From contig DASYYB010000017.1 in NCBI GenBank assembly GCA_035934235.1, positions 1 through 37,762 on the forward strand: a stretch of 37,762 nt of DNA, written 5' to 3'. Under the pieces are notes generated by a model. It was not told the origin of the DNA, ran no database searches, and worked only from the letters and a program-made list of their open reading frames with translations. Made by a program: the position numbers and the translations under genes. This DNA comes from REEB95 sp035934235. GTDB taxonomy: Bacteria; Pseudomonadota; Alphaproteobacteria; ATCC43930; CGMCC-115725. Of the stretch, positions 14,764-22,247 are shown in pieces (position 1 is the first letter of the stretch; each line of letters opens with the position of its first letter).

Positions 14764-15791
14764 CCCATCAGGTCCTAGTGATCGGCCACGCCGATGCGGA
14801 CGGACATCTGATAGCGGAGCAAACGCGACGCAACCTCGCGAAGGTCAGATCATTTGACGTAAGCGTTGTGGTCGATCCTGCTCGCACGCTGAACCACACA
14901 GCGTGGATGCATCTCGACCGGATTCCAGAGATTGATCGGGCTGAATACGTATTCTTCGTGGACATGATGTTTGCTCCGTCGACTTACGCCGAAGAGGCGC
15001 GTGCGTTGACTGATTTCGCACGGAGCAGGCCGGCAAAACGGTTCTTTCTTATCGACCACCATCCGTTGCCACTACAACGTCTAGAAGCAGCCGACAATTT
15101 GAGAGTCGCATATCGAGCTGACGTTGCAGAGTGCGCGATCGGGCCGCGTACGGGCATGATGGTAGTTGCCGCGCTTTGTGAACCCCAGCCCTCCGATGTG
15201 GCGCGGACCGTCAAGGAACCAGTACACGTCGAGCTCGCGAAAGGGATGAAGCGCGCAGCTGCTCCGGGCGGACCGTTGCCTGGCGAGAAGTTGTCCGCGC
15301 TATTGAAAGCTGACCGCTGGGACGATCTGCTTAAGTTGAGCCGCGACGACGCACAATTTCACTATCTGCCACGTGGCCGACGACCGCACGGTTCACCACA
15401 ATCGAAGACACTCAAAGCACTAGAGCGAGAAGCATCTGACTTGTTAGTTCACACGAGCGCCGCTAAATCGAAGCCGAAAGTGAGGACTCCTATGGCCTAT
15501 GATGCGAACATCGGAAGCGAACAGCTTTCATACGATACGGGCCGACCGGTTCTTCAAAGGAACATGCCGCCGTCACCAAAGGACCTCGGCGTTATCGCGA
15601 CACTACTAGAGGTGGCCGCTCTTTCACTTACCACAGCGCCGGGTAAGGTGTTCACGCTTGAGGAGCTGGTCCGTGAAGCTCGCAATTTCGGAGGGCCGAA
15701 CGTCGATCTCGACGAGAAAGATGTCAAAATTGTTTTGCTCAAGCAGAGCTTCGTGCAGAAGGTCGCAGGCGGATATACCCTCAAAGGGTGA
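14760..15791 (+). CDS. DHH-type phosphoesterase-like protein, second gene of accessory cassette
   Basis: A 343-residue protein with the metal-binding pattern of DHH phosphoesterases, which cleave phosphodiesters in short RNAs, single-stranded DNA or cyclic nucleotides. Motif I is GHADADG (H10, D12, D14), motif II FFVDMM (D68), and motif III LIDHHPL (D99, H100, H101); D121 may be the fourth. No RecJ-like core length or DHHA1 'GG' motif is clear. After about residue 150 comes a basic, low-complexity stretch. The C-terminus (about 270-343, 'VFTLEELVREARNFGG...VKIVLLKQSFVQKV') looks like a winged helix. Start at ATG 14760, overlapping the first gene's stop, with GGGG before it; an ATG at 14751 is in frame but less well placed. 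It ends 4 bases from the convergent esterase gene. The substrate is unknown. Low-GC composition suggests transfer. Confidence 0.8.
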   Translation: MTHQVLVIGHADADGHLIAEQTRRNLAKVRSFDVSVVVDPARTLNHTAWMHLDRIPEIDRAEYVFFVDMMFAPSTYAEEARALTDFARSRPAKRFFLIDHHPLPLQRLEAADNLRVAYRADVAECAIGPRTGMMVVAALCEPQPSDVARTVKEPVHVELAKGMKRAAAPGGPLPGEKLSALLKADRWDDLLKLSRDDAQFHYLPRGRRPHGSPQSKTLKALEREASDLLVHTSAAKSKPKVRTPMAYDANIGSEQLSYDTGRPVLQRNMPPSPKDLGVIATLLEVAALSLTTAPGKVFTLEELVREARNFGGPNVDLDEKDVKIVLLKQSFVQKVAGGYTLKG

Positions 15792-15795
15792 GGAA

Positions 15796-16488
15796 TTAGC
15801 TTGCTTTAGCGGCGCCTAGCGCCGCCGTCAGGAATTCGCCGCCGCGCGTCAGGCCTTCCTCGTCGATCGAATGGCCGAGGCCAGGCCGCGCCAGCGCTTC
15901 GACCTTGACGCCGACTTCGGTCAGCGTCTTCACCGCCGTGTCGAGCGCGCTGAACGGTACCATCGGATCGTCTTCGCCATGCACGAGCAGCACCGGCGGC
16001 CGCGAACGGATCTCCTTCGCCAGCAGCGCCGCACCGGCGAGCGCGCCGGAATAGCCGACGATACACGCGAGGGGTTTTGCGCGGCGCAGCCCGGTATAAA
16101 GCGACATCATCGTGCCTTGGGAAAACCCGACCAGCGCTAGCCGCGATTCGTCGACACCGCGCGCCGCCAGCAACTCGTCGAGAAAATGATCGAGGATCGG
16201 TGCCGCCGTCTGGACACCGGCGAGGACGGACGCGGGCGAACGGTCTTGCAGGCTGAACCACTGCCGCCCCGACGGCGCCATGTCGAACGGGAAGGGCGCG
16301 TGCGGCGACACGAACTCGGTGTCGGGCAGCGCCGGCGCCCAATAAGGCGCCAGGCCGAGCAAATCGTTGCCGTCGGCGCCGACGCCGTGCAGCAGCACGA
16401 CGATGCTTTTGGTCGTGCCCGACTTTGGCGGCAGCGCCAAGCCTTGCAGGTGTTGGGGATGAGCGTGTGAATGCGGATGATCGGGCAT
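15796..16488 (-). CDS. Alpha/beta-hydrolase carboxylesterase/phospholipase
   Basis: A 230-residue soluble serine hydrolase of the phospholipase/carboxylesterase family (PF02230 type). The nucleophile is S123 in GFSQGTMM; the catalytic acid is D173 or D174 in 'HGEDDPMVP', and the base is H206 in 'GLGHSID'. 'LLHGVGADGNDLLGL' (about 32-46) is the oxyanion-hole region. The first 13 residues contain five histidines (MPDHPHSHAHPQH), an unusual possible metal-binding tail. GAGGAC precedes the ATG at 16488. It converges with the accessory cassette with only 4 bases between stops. A perfect stem-loop sits in its last codons. Substrate is unknown; relatives act on short-chain esters and lysophospholipids. 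Confidence 0.9.
   Translation of the reverse strand: MPDHPHSHAHPQHLQGLALPPKSGTTKSIVVLLHGVGADGNDLLGLAPYWAPALPDTEFVSPHAPFPFDMAPSGRQWFSLQDRSPASVLAGVQTAAPILDHFLDELLAARGVDESRLALVGFSQGTMMSLYTGLRRAKPLACIVGYSGALAGAALLAKEIRSRPPVLLVHGEDDPMVPFSALDTAVKTLTEVGVKVEALARPGLGHSIDEEGLTRGGEFLTAALGAAKAS
15809..15825. terminator. Possible bidirectional stem-loop at convergent ends
   Basis: GCGGCGC (15809-15815) and GCGCCGC (15819-15825) form a perfect 7-base stem with a CTA loop. It lies inside the last codons of the esterase gene, 18 bases past the stop of the DHH-type gene. It may end transcription of the cassette. No T-run follows in the plus direction. Confidence 0.35.
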
Positions 16489-16583
16489 GAGGTCCTCGTT
16501 TTTGGCGCGACAGCGATAGACGAACCGCGCGCTGAAGTCATCGCAAATTCCCCTCGCACGGGTCTGCGCGCTAAAGTCCGCCG

Positions 16584-17423
16584 ATGTCCGTCGTCACCCG
16601 CTTCGCGCCCAGCCCGACCGGCTACCTGCATCTCGGCCACGCCTATGCGGCGCTGGTCGCGTTCGGCATCGCGCGCGAACGCGGCGGCCGGTTCCTGCTG
16701 CGCATGGAAGACATCGACCGCGGCCGGTGCCGCACCGAATTCGCCGACGCGATCGAGGACGATCTGTCGTGGCTAGGGCTAGCCTGGGACGGCGGCGTAC
16801 GCACGCAGTCGGCGCATTTCGACGATTACCGCGCGGCGCTGGCGCGGCTCGAGGCGATGGAGCTGATCTATCCCTGCTTCTGCACCCGCGCCGCGATCAA
16901 GGCCGAGCTCGATGCCGCCGCCGCCGCACCGCACGACACGCCGCCGATCTATCCCGGCACCTGCCGCGACCTCTCCGACAGCGAGCGCCGCGCGCGCATC
17001 GGCCAGGGCCTGCCGTATGCGCTCCGGCTCGACGTCGCCAAGGCCCAGGCCCAGACCGGCCCGCTGTTCTGGGAGGACGAGATCAAGGGTGCGGTCGAGG
17101 CCGCGCCGACGCGGCATGGCGATATCGTACTGGCGCGCAAGGACACGCCGACCTCGTACCATCTCGCGGTCACGGTGGACGATGCGCGCCAGGGCGTGAC
17201 GCTGGTGACGCGCGGCGAGGATCTGTTCGCCGTGACCGACATCCACCGGCTGCTCCAGGCGCTGCTCGGTTATCCCGCGCCGCGCTATCGACACCACATG
17301 CTGCTCACCGACGCGTCGGGTAAGCGCTTCGCCAAGCGCGACCAGGCGATCACGCTGCGCGGCCTGCGCGCCGTTGGTAAGACGCCCGCCGAGGTGCGCG
17401 CGATGGCGGGCTTTGCGGACTAG
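16584..17423 (+). CDS. gluQ: Glutamyl-Q tRNA(Asp) synthetase
   Basis: Attaches glutamate to the queuosine base at position 34 of tRNA(Asp). At 279 residues it is a truncated relative of glutamyl-tRNA synthetase without the anticodon-binding domain, as expected. It has the class I HLGH motif (16-19), a KRFAKRD motif in the KMSKS position near the C-terminus, 'RMEDIDRGR' and the zinc site C98/C100 with Y123 and C127. 'ITLRGLRAVGKTPAEVRAM' closes the protein. The ATG at 16584 starts exactly at the family N-terminus (SVVTRFAPSPTGYLH). It diverges from the esterase gene and converges with the zinc-ribbon gene after 2 bases. Confidence 0.95.
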   Translation: MSVVTRFAPSPTGYLHLGHAYAALVAFGIARERGGRFLLRMEDIDRGRCRTEFADAIEDDLSWLGLAWDGGVRTQSAHFDDYRAALARLEAMELIYPCFCTRAAIKAELDAAAAAPHDTPPIYPGTCRDLSDSERRARIGQGLPYALRLDVAKAQAQTGPLFWEDEIKGAVEAAPTRHGDIVLARKDTPTSYHLAVTVDDARQGVTLVTRGEDLFAVTDIHRLLQALLGYPAPRYRHHMLLTDASGKRFAKRDQAITLRGLRAVGKTPAEVRAMAGFAD

Positions 17424-17425
17424 CG

Positions 17426-17656
17426 TTACGGCCCGCCGCTCGCCCAAATCGTCACGACATAGGCGATCGCCTGCTTGGTGCCCCAATAGCCGTAGCGGAC
17501 GATCGGGTTGAACCAGATCGCCAACACGGCGATCAGCGCGGCATAGATGACCCAACGCCGCCAGCGCGGATGTGCGAAGAAGCGTGCGCCGCAATGCGGA
17601 CAGAAGCGCGCCGTCGTGCTCACTTTGCCCCGGCATTCGCGGCATTCGATCAGCAT
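17426..17656 (-). CDS. Small zinc-ribbon membrane protein
   Basis: A 76-residue protein: zinc ribbon C5-x2-C8 ... C19-x2-C22 ('CRECRGK...FCPHCGARF'), then a basic patch (HPRWRRW) and one membrane helix (about 36-50), ending in a second weakly hydrophobic stretch. It is probably an inner-membrane protein with the zinc ribbon in the cytoplasm. The ATG at 17656 starts at the ribbon; a longer open frame upstream is an out-of-frame shadow of the Nudix gene. It lies 8 bases after the Nudix stop on the same strand and so is probably in the same transcript. No specific function can be given. Confidence 0.72.
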   Translation of the reverse strand: MLIECRECRGKVSTTARFCPHCGARFFAHPRWRRWVIYAALIAVLAIWFNPIVRYGYWGTKQAIAYVVTIWASGGP

Positions 17657-17664
17657 GCGAAGTC

Positions 17665-18516
17665 CTAATCGAATGGCCGACGCAAGCCGGTGACGAGATC
17701 GAGATACGCGGGATCGTCCGGCCCGATGACGCCGTGGCGCAGCGCGAAATCGATGATCACCAGGTTGACGTTGAACTTGAAGTCGTCGGTGTCGCGCACC
17801 CGTACCAACACGTCGGCGGCGTCCATCAGCGCGAAGGATACGATCTCGCCGTCGGTGTTGCGCGGCGTGAAATCCTTTGGCGTCTCGATGTCGTAGACGA
17901 ACAGCACGTCGTCGCGCACGCCGTCCGGCATGCCCATGCGATAGGAGATCGCGCCCGCCGACACGGCACGCGCCGTCAACGTGCGGGGCATCGCCGCTTC
18001 TTCCTCGCCTTCCTTGAGCAACGTCTCCGCCACGCCGTGATCGCGGCCAATGCCGCCGGCGACCAGATTGTCGAGCTTGTCCGGCGCCACCAGCTTGTCG
18101 GGGGCGCGTCGGCCGATCCACAGCTTCAACGCGCCGGCGTCACGTCGCCAGCCGTTGAGATGTACGCCGTATGAGCGCGCGCCGAAGAACGGCACCGCGC
18201 CGCGGTCGAGATCGAACCGTGGCGCCGCGCCCCAACGCGGCGCGACGGCGAAATACTCGTGCCGGTACTTGGCGAGGACGCCGTGCGCCACCAGCGCCTC
18301 GATCGTCTCGTCGATGCGCGTCGTAAGCTCGACGCGGCCGCCATTGGCGACGATTCGCACCGTCGCGCTGCCGACCTCGAACACCTTGGGGAAGCGCCGC
18401 AGCTGCTCGGCATTGTCGCGCCGCACCAGGCCGACGCGCGCGCCGTCGTGCAGCAGCGGCAGGAATTTCGCCGGCTCCCAAGTGTTGCACGCGCGGATAT
18501 GGCGCAGCAGGTTCAT
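17665..18516 (-). CDS. Nudix hydrolase with N-terminal DUF4743 domain
   Basis: A 283-residue protein of the DUF4743-Nudix type, which includes thiamine-pyrophosphate-related and other nucleoside-diphosphate hydrolases. The N-terminal part (about 1-115) is the DUF4743 domain (MNLLRHIRACNTWEPAKFLPLL...). The Nudix domain follows, with its box at about residues 153-175, 'GGIGRDHGVAETLLKEGEEEA', where KEGEEEA supplies the metal-binding glutamates. The form differs from the textbook G-x5-E start but fits this subfamily (GGIPAGLSPFETLVKEAMEEA type). The ATG at 18516 fits the family start. It is upstream of the small zinc-ribbon gene on the same strand. The family is sound; substrate is unknown. Confidence 0.86.
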   Translation of the reverse strand: MNLLRHIRACNTWEPAKFLPLLHDGARVGLVRRDNAEQLRRFPKVFEVGSATVRIVANGGRVELTTRIDETIEALVAHGVLAKYRHEYFAVAPRWGAAPRFDLDRGAVPFFGARSYGVHLNGWRRDAGALKLWIGRRAPDKLVAPDKLDNLVAGGIGRDHGVAETLLKEGEEEAAMPRTLTARAVSAGAISYRMGMPDGVRDDVLFVYDIETPKDFTPRNTDGEIVSFALMDAADVLVRVRDTDDFKFNVNLVIIDFALRHGVIGPDDPAYLDLVTGLRRPFD

Positions 18517-18635
18517 CGCCCCATCTCACCACGTGCCGCCGTTTGCGGCGTGACAAAAGCAGGGCGTCGTGGCGACACGCAAGGCGGTCCCATTTCCGAC
18601 ATCATTTTTCCCGGGATGGCCATATTCGCCGCCTA

Positions 18636-18677
18636 GTTACGCGACAAGGTTACGAGACAAGAGTTCACGAGTTCACT
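18636..18677. repeat. Two adjacent short tandem duplications upstream of lipoprotein gene
   Basis: GTTACGCGACAAG (18636-18648) is followed at once by GTTACGAGACAAG (18649-18661), differing at one base. Then come AGTTCACG (18662-18669) and AGTTCACT (18670-18677). The four units end 20 bases before the lipoprotein ATG. They may reflect slippage or paired regulator half-sites. Otherwise the 18517-18697 gap shows nothing identifiable. Confidence 0.5.
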
Positions 18678-18697
18678 CATTCGGACGGAGGATTGCC

Positions 18698-18937
18698 ATG
18701 CGCGCTCTGCTCGTTTGCTTGTGTCTTGCCGCGCCGGCGGCGCTCGTCGGCTGTTCATCGGCTGCGCCGTCGGACCCGTCGACTCCGCGCGCGATCGAAA
18801 GCGACCTCTCGGCCGTGCAACACACCGGTCCGACCGCCGAGCAGGTCGGCCAGGCGCAGATGCTGCCCGACGTGATGGCGCCGCACGACAATGCGGTCGT
18901 GCCGACCGTGACCATGCAATTCAACAATGCCTATTAG
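18698..18937 (+). CDS. Small lipoprotein
   Basis: A 79-residue predicted lipoprotein. The signal MRALLVCLCLAAPAALVGC ends in the lipobox LVGC, so the lipid-bearing cysteine is about residue 19. The mature part is 60 residues, polar and Gln/Asn-rich towards the end (VTMQFNNAY), with no domain I recognise. A clear GGAGG lies 7 bases before the ATG at 18698; the frame extends further upstream but without a ribosome site. It is between the divergent Nudix gene and the convergent HNH gene. Export and lipidation are well supported; function is unknown. Confidence 0.75.
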   Translation: MRALLVCLCLAAPAALVGCSSAAPSDPSTPRAIESDLSAVQHTGPTAEQVGQAQMLPDVMAPHDNAVVPTVTMQFNNAY

Positions 18938-18957
18938 CGGTTAGCCGCGCGCCAGGC

Positions 18958-19521
18958 TCAGCTCGGTTCGAGTTCGCTGTCCCAGTACAGGAAGTCGCGC
19001 CAGGAATGGTGCAGGAAGTTGGGCGGGAAGGCGCGGCCGTTGTCGCGTAGCGCCTGCGTCGTCGGCTGCATCGGGCGGTGACGCGGATAGAGCCCGCTTT
19101 CGGCTGGAACGCGGTTGCCCTTGCGCAGATTGCAGCCCGAGCAGGCGGTGACGACGTTTTCCCATGTCGTGTGGCCGCCGCGCGAGCGCGGCACGACGTG
19201 GTCGAAGGTCAAATCGTGCGACGGAAAGCCGTCGCCGCAGTATTGGCAGATGAAACGGTCGCGCAGGAAGACGTTGAACCGGGTGAAGGCCGGCCGCCGC
19301 GTCAAGGGAATGTACGCTTTGAGCGAGATGACGCTCGGCAGCTTTATCTCGAACGACGGGCTGCGCACGATGCGGTCGTATTGCGAGACGATGTTGACGC
19401 GTTCAAGGCACACGGCCTTGATCGTCTCCTGCCAGGACCAGAGCGACAGAGGGAAATAGCTCAACGGGCGGAAATCCGCGTTGAGCACGAGCGCCGGACA
19501 ACTATCGAGCGCGACTGACAA
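18958..19521 (-). CDS. HNH endonuclease-family protein
   Basis: A 187-residue protein of the HNH nuclease fold that is a conserved chromosomal gene of alphaproteobacteria. Visible are 'ALVLNADFRPLSYFPLSLWSWQ' near the start, a zinc pair CQYC and CSGC, 'FDHVVPRSRGG' carrying the catalytic histidine and 'WENVVTACSGCN'. The start is taken as the TTG at 19521, which follows GGAGG by 4 bases and gives the family N-terminus '(M)SVALDSCPALVLN'. A TTG at 19548 is in frame but lacks a ribosome site. It is tandem with the hydroxybutyryl-CoA dehydrogenase gene but separated by a terminator. Its cellular role is not known; it does not look like a mobile or restriction gene. Confidence 0.88.
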   Translation of the reverse strand: MSVALDSCPALVLNADFRPLSYFPLSLWSWQETIKAVCLERVNIVSQYDRIVRSPSFEIKLPSVISLKAYIPLTRRPAFTRFNVFLRDRFICQYCGDGFPSHDLTFDHVVPRSRGGHTTWENVVTACSGCNLRKGNRVPAESGLYPRHRPMQPTTQALRDNGRAFPPNFLHHSWRDFLYWDSELEPS

Positions 19522-19574
19522 CCAGCCTCCGGTTCCCGACGGGCTCAAGCCCGCCCTTATCGGACATTAAAGCC

Positions 19575-19600
19575 AAAAAAGTATGACGCTGCAATGTCAT
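19575..19600 (-). terminator. Intrinsic terminator after the hydroxybutyryl-CoA dehydrogenase gene
   Basis: On the minus strand ATGAC (19600-19596) pairs with GTCAT (19587-19583) across an 8-base loop, followed within 2 bases by a run of six Ts (19580-19575). It lies just past the stop at 19609 and before the HNH gene. The 5-base stem is short, but the T-run is clear. Confidence 0.55.
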
Positions 19601-19608
19601 CGCGGCGC

Positions 19609-20499
19609 TCAACGCGTCGGCACCGGCTTGTCGCCGCGATAATCGTAGAATCCGCGGCCGGCCTTGCGTCCGAGCCACCCGGCTTCCACGTATTTGACCA
19701 GCAGCGGGCAGGGCCGGTACTTCGAATCGGCGAGTCCTTCGTACAGCACCTGCATCACTGCCAGGCAGGTGTCGAGGCCGATGAAATCGGCGAGTTCGAG
19801 CGGCCCCATCGGATGGTTGGCGCCGAGCTTCATCGCCGTATCGATCGCCTCGACCGAGCCGACTCCTTCGTAGAGCGTATAGACCGCCTCGTTGATCATC
19901 GGCAGCAGGATGCGGTTGACGATGAAGGCCGGAAAATCCTCGGCGGCGACCGGCGTCTTGCCCAGCTTGACGGCGAGCTCGCGGACCGCGGCGAACGTCG
20001 ATTCGTCGGTGGCGATGCCGCGGATCAGCTCGACCAGCGTCATCACCGGCACCGGATTCATGAAATGCATGCCGATGAATTTGCCCGGCCGGTCGGTCGT
20101 GGCGGCAAGCCGGGTGATCGAGATCGACGAGGTGTTGCTGGCGACGATCGCCGACGGTTTCAGGTTGGGAACCAGCTTCTTGTAGATCTCGCGCTTGACC
20201 GCCTCGTTCTCGGTCGCGGCTTCGATCACCATGTCGCATTCCTTGAAGCGGTCGAACGCGGTGCCGCTCTTGATGCGCTTCTGCGCCGCCGTCTTGTCGG
20301 CTTCCTTGATCTTGCCACTCTTCACCTGGCGCGACAGGTTCTTGTCGATGACGCCGGCGGCACGGTCGAGCGCCTTCTGGTCGAGATCGGCGAGATAGAC
20401 GTCGTAGCCGGCGAGCGCCGCGACGTGCGCGATGCCGCTGCCCATCTGCCCGGCGCCGATGATGCCGATGTTCTTGATCGTCGTCGCTGCTTCCGCCAT
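19609..20499 (-). CDS. 3-hydroxybutyryl-CoA dehydrogenase
   Basis: Oxidises or reduces 3-hydroxybutyryl-CoA and acetoacetyl-CoA with NAD(P)(H), in beta-oxidation or in butyrate or polyhydroxybutyrate-related metabolism. The 296-residue protein has the dinucleotide motif GAGQMGSG (15-22), 'EAATENEAVKREIYKKL' with conserved glutamates, 'ASNTSSISITRLA', the catalytic histidine in 'GMHFMNPVPVM' and the C-terminal 'NHPMGPLELADFIGLDT' with 'GRGFYDY'. The ATG at 20499 fits the family start and has a GGGGG upstream. It follows etfA by 13 bases, so etfB-etfA-dehydrogenase is a likely operon that feeds electrons to the quinone pool. A terminator follows. Confidence 0.95.
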   Translation of the reverse strand: MAEAATTIKNIGIIGAGQMGSGIAHVAALAGYDVYLADLDQKALDRAAGVIDKNLSRQVKSGKIKEADKTAAQKRIKSGTAFDRFKECDMVIEAATENEAVKREIYKKLVPNLKPSAIVASNTSSISITRLAATTDRPGKFIGMHFMNPVPVMTLVELIRGIATDESTFAAVRELAVKLGKTPVAAEDFPAFIVNRILLPMINEAVYTLYEGVGSVEAIDTAMKLGANHPMGPLELADFIGLDTCLAVMQVLYEGLADSKYRPCPLLVKYVEAGWLGRKAGRGFYDYRGDKPVPTR

Positions 20500-20512
20500 G
20501 CGTTGCCCCCGT

Positions 20513-21457
20513 TTATGCCGCGCCACGCTTCGCCAGCGCCTGGTCGAGCGCGGGCACGATTTCGAACAGATCGCCGACCAGGCCGTAATCGGCGACCTGG
20601 AAGATCGGCGCTTCCTCGTCCTTGTTGATCGCGACGATCACCTTCGAATCCTTCATGCCAGCGAGATGCTGGATCGCGCCGGAAATGCCGATCGCGATGT
20701 AAAGCTCGGGTGCGACGATCTTGCCGGTCTGGCCGACCTGGTAGTCGTTCGGCACGAAGCCGGCATCGACCGCGGCGCGTGACGCGCCGACCGCGGCGCC
20801 GAGCGTGTCGGCCAGCCGCTCCAGCAGCTTGAAATTCTCGCCCGATTGCAGGCCGCGTCCGCCCGAGACGATGATGCGTGCGGCGGTGAGCTCGGGCCGT
20901 TCGCTCTTGGCGATCTCGGCGCCGACATACTGCGCGAGGCCGGTGCCGCCGGCCGCCGGAACCGTTTCGATGGCGGCGTTGCCGCCGGTCGCCGCCGCGG
21001 CGGGGAAGGCGGTCGCGCGCACGGTGATGACCTTGATCGCGTCCGATGATTTGACCGTGGCGATCGCGTTGCCGGCATAGATCGGCCGCTCGAACGTATC
21101 GGTCGAGACGATTGCGGAAATGTCGGAGAGCTGCGCCACGTCCAGGAGCGCCGCCGCGCGCGGCATGACGTTCTTGCCGAAGGTGGTCGCCGGCGCCAGC
21201 AGGTGCGAATAGGCCTTGGCGTGCGCGACCAGAAGCTTCGCCAGCTCTTCGGCCAAGGGATGCGCATAGATCGCGTCGTCGACGGCCAGCACCTTGGTCA
21301 CGTCGGCGATCTTGGCGGCTTCGGCCGCGACGCCGGCGCAGCCCGATCCCGCGACCAGCACGTGCACCTCGCCGAGCTTGGCCGCCGCCGCGACCGTGTT
21401 GAGCGTCGCCGGCTTCAGCGCCTTGCCGTCATGTTCGGCGAGGACCAGGACCGCCAT
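20513..21457 (-). CDS. etfA: Electron transfer flavoprotein alpha subunit
   Basis: FAD-binding subunit of the electron transfer flavoprotein, which carries electrons from acyl-CoA dehydrogenases to ETF-quinone oxidoreductase. The 314-residue protein begins 'MAVLVLAEHDGKALKPATLN', the family start. The C-terminal FAD domain is complete: 'SGGRGLQSGENFKLLERLAD', 'GASRAAVDAGFVPNDYQVGQTGK', 'PELYIAIGISGAIQHLAGM' and 'INKDEEAPIFQVADYGLVGD'. The ATG at 21457 shares one base with the etfB stop (TGATG), so translation is coupled and 1:1 subunit supply is likely. Confidence 0.97.
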   Translation of the reverse strand: MAVLVLAEHDGKALKPATLNTVAAAAKLGEVHVLVAGSGCAGVAAEAAKIADVTKVLAVDDAIYAHPLAEELAKLLVAHAKAYSHLLAPATTFGKNVMPRAAALLDVAQLSDISAIVSTDTFERPIYAGNAIATVKSSDAIKVITVRATAFPAAAATGGNAAIETVPAAGGTGLAQYVGAEIAKSERPELTAARIIVSGGRGLQSGENFKLLERLADTLGAAVGASRAAVDAGFVPNDYQVGQTGKIVAPELYIAIGISGAIQHLAGMKDSKVIVAINKDEEAPIFQVADYGLVGDLFEIVPALDQALAKRGAA

Positions 21458-22206
21458 CAGATCACCCGCGCCTCGTTGCGCAGCTTGTCCACCAATTCGG
21501 CGACCGAGCCAAGCTTCTTGCCAGCTTGGCGCTTCGGCGGCTCGGTGACCTTGAGTGTCGCGAGCCGCGGCTTCACGTCGACGCCGAGCGAGTCAGGAGT
21601 CACCTGTTCGATCGGCTTTTTCTTCGCCTTCATGATGTTGGGCAGCGAGGCATAACGCGGCTCGTTGAGCCGGAGGTCGGTGGTCACCACCGCCGGCAGC
21701 TTGAGCGCGATGGTTTCGAGACCGCCGTCGACTTCGCGCGTCACCGTCGCCGCGCCATCGGCGATTTTGAGCTTCGACGCAAAGGTCGCCTGGCCCCAGT
21801 CGAGCAGCGCCGCCAGCATCTGGCCGGTCTGGTTGCAGTCGTCGTCGATCGCCTGCTTGCCCATGATCACCAGTTGCGGTTGTTCCTTGGCGACGATCGC
21901 TTTGAGCAACTTCGCCACCGCCAGCGGCTGCAATTCGACGTCGGCCAGGACGTGGAGGCCGCGGTCGGCGCCCATGGCGAGCGCGGTGCGAATGGTCTCC
22001 TGGCACTGCGCCGCGCCCATCGACACGGCGACGATATCCTTGGCGACGCCGGCCTCCTTGAGCCGCACCGCTTCCTCGACCGCGATCTCGTCGAACGGAT
22101 TCATCGACATCTTGACGTTCGTCGTCTCGACGCCGCTGCCGTCTGCCTTGACGCGGATCTTGACGTTGAAGTCGATCACCCGCTTGACGGCGACGAGAAC
22201 CTTCAT
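21457..22206 (-). CDS. etfB: Electron transfer flavoprotein beta subunit
   Basis: AMP-binding subunit of electron transfer flavoprotein. The 249-residue protein shows 'MKVLVAVKRVIDFNVKIRVK' at the start, 'MNPFDEIAVEEAVRLKE', 'AMGADRGLHV', the AMP-site stretch 'GKQAIDDDCNQTGQMLAALLDW' and the recognition-loop end 'LRLNEPRYASLPNIMKAKKKPIE'. The start is the ATG at 22206; an open frame upstream adds 23 residues with no family match. It overlaps etfA by one base. A palindrome (22248-22265) lies about 42-59 bases before the ATG and may be an operator. The pair belongs with the 3-hydroxybutyryl-CoA dehydrogenase gene downstream. Confidence 0.97.
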   Translation of the reverse strand: MKVLVAVKRVIDFNVKIRVKADGSGVETTNVKMSMNPFDEIAVEEAVRLKEAGVAKDIVAVSMGAAQCQETIRTALAMGADRGLHVLADVELQPLAVAKLLKAIVAKEQPQLVIMGKQAIDDDCNQTGQMLAALLDWGQATFASKLKIADGAATVTREVDGGLETIALKLPAVVTTDLRLNEPRYASLPNIMKAKKKPIEQVTPDSLGVDVKPRLATLKVTEPPKRQAGKKLGSVAELVDKLRNEARVI

Positions 22207-22247
22207 GATCGGCGCGCTCGACCTGCTTTGCTGCAATGCGGGATTGA

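Noticed and set aside
14760..15791. Reading the DHH-type protein as RecJ
   Set aside because: At 343 residues it is far shorter than RecJ, and no DHHA1 or OB-domain motifs are visible. Only the metal motifs match, so it is left as a DHH-type phosphoesterase-like protein.
13884..15800. Attachment sites, integrase, transposase or terminal repeats around the accessory cassette
   Set aside because: No recombinase gene is present and no matching direct repeats were found at the two edges by eye.
17665..18516. A degenerate, inactive Nudix box
   Set aside because: The box differs from the textbook G-x5-E start, but its form fits the DUF4743 subfamily and the glutamate cluster KEGEEEA is kept.
19540..19553. 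Inverted repeat CGGGC-TCAA-GCCCG before the HNH gene
   Set aside because: Only 5-base GC arms, likely by chance in this composition. Without repeats elsewhere in the window it was not called a REP element.
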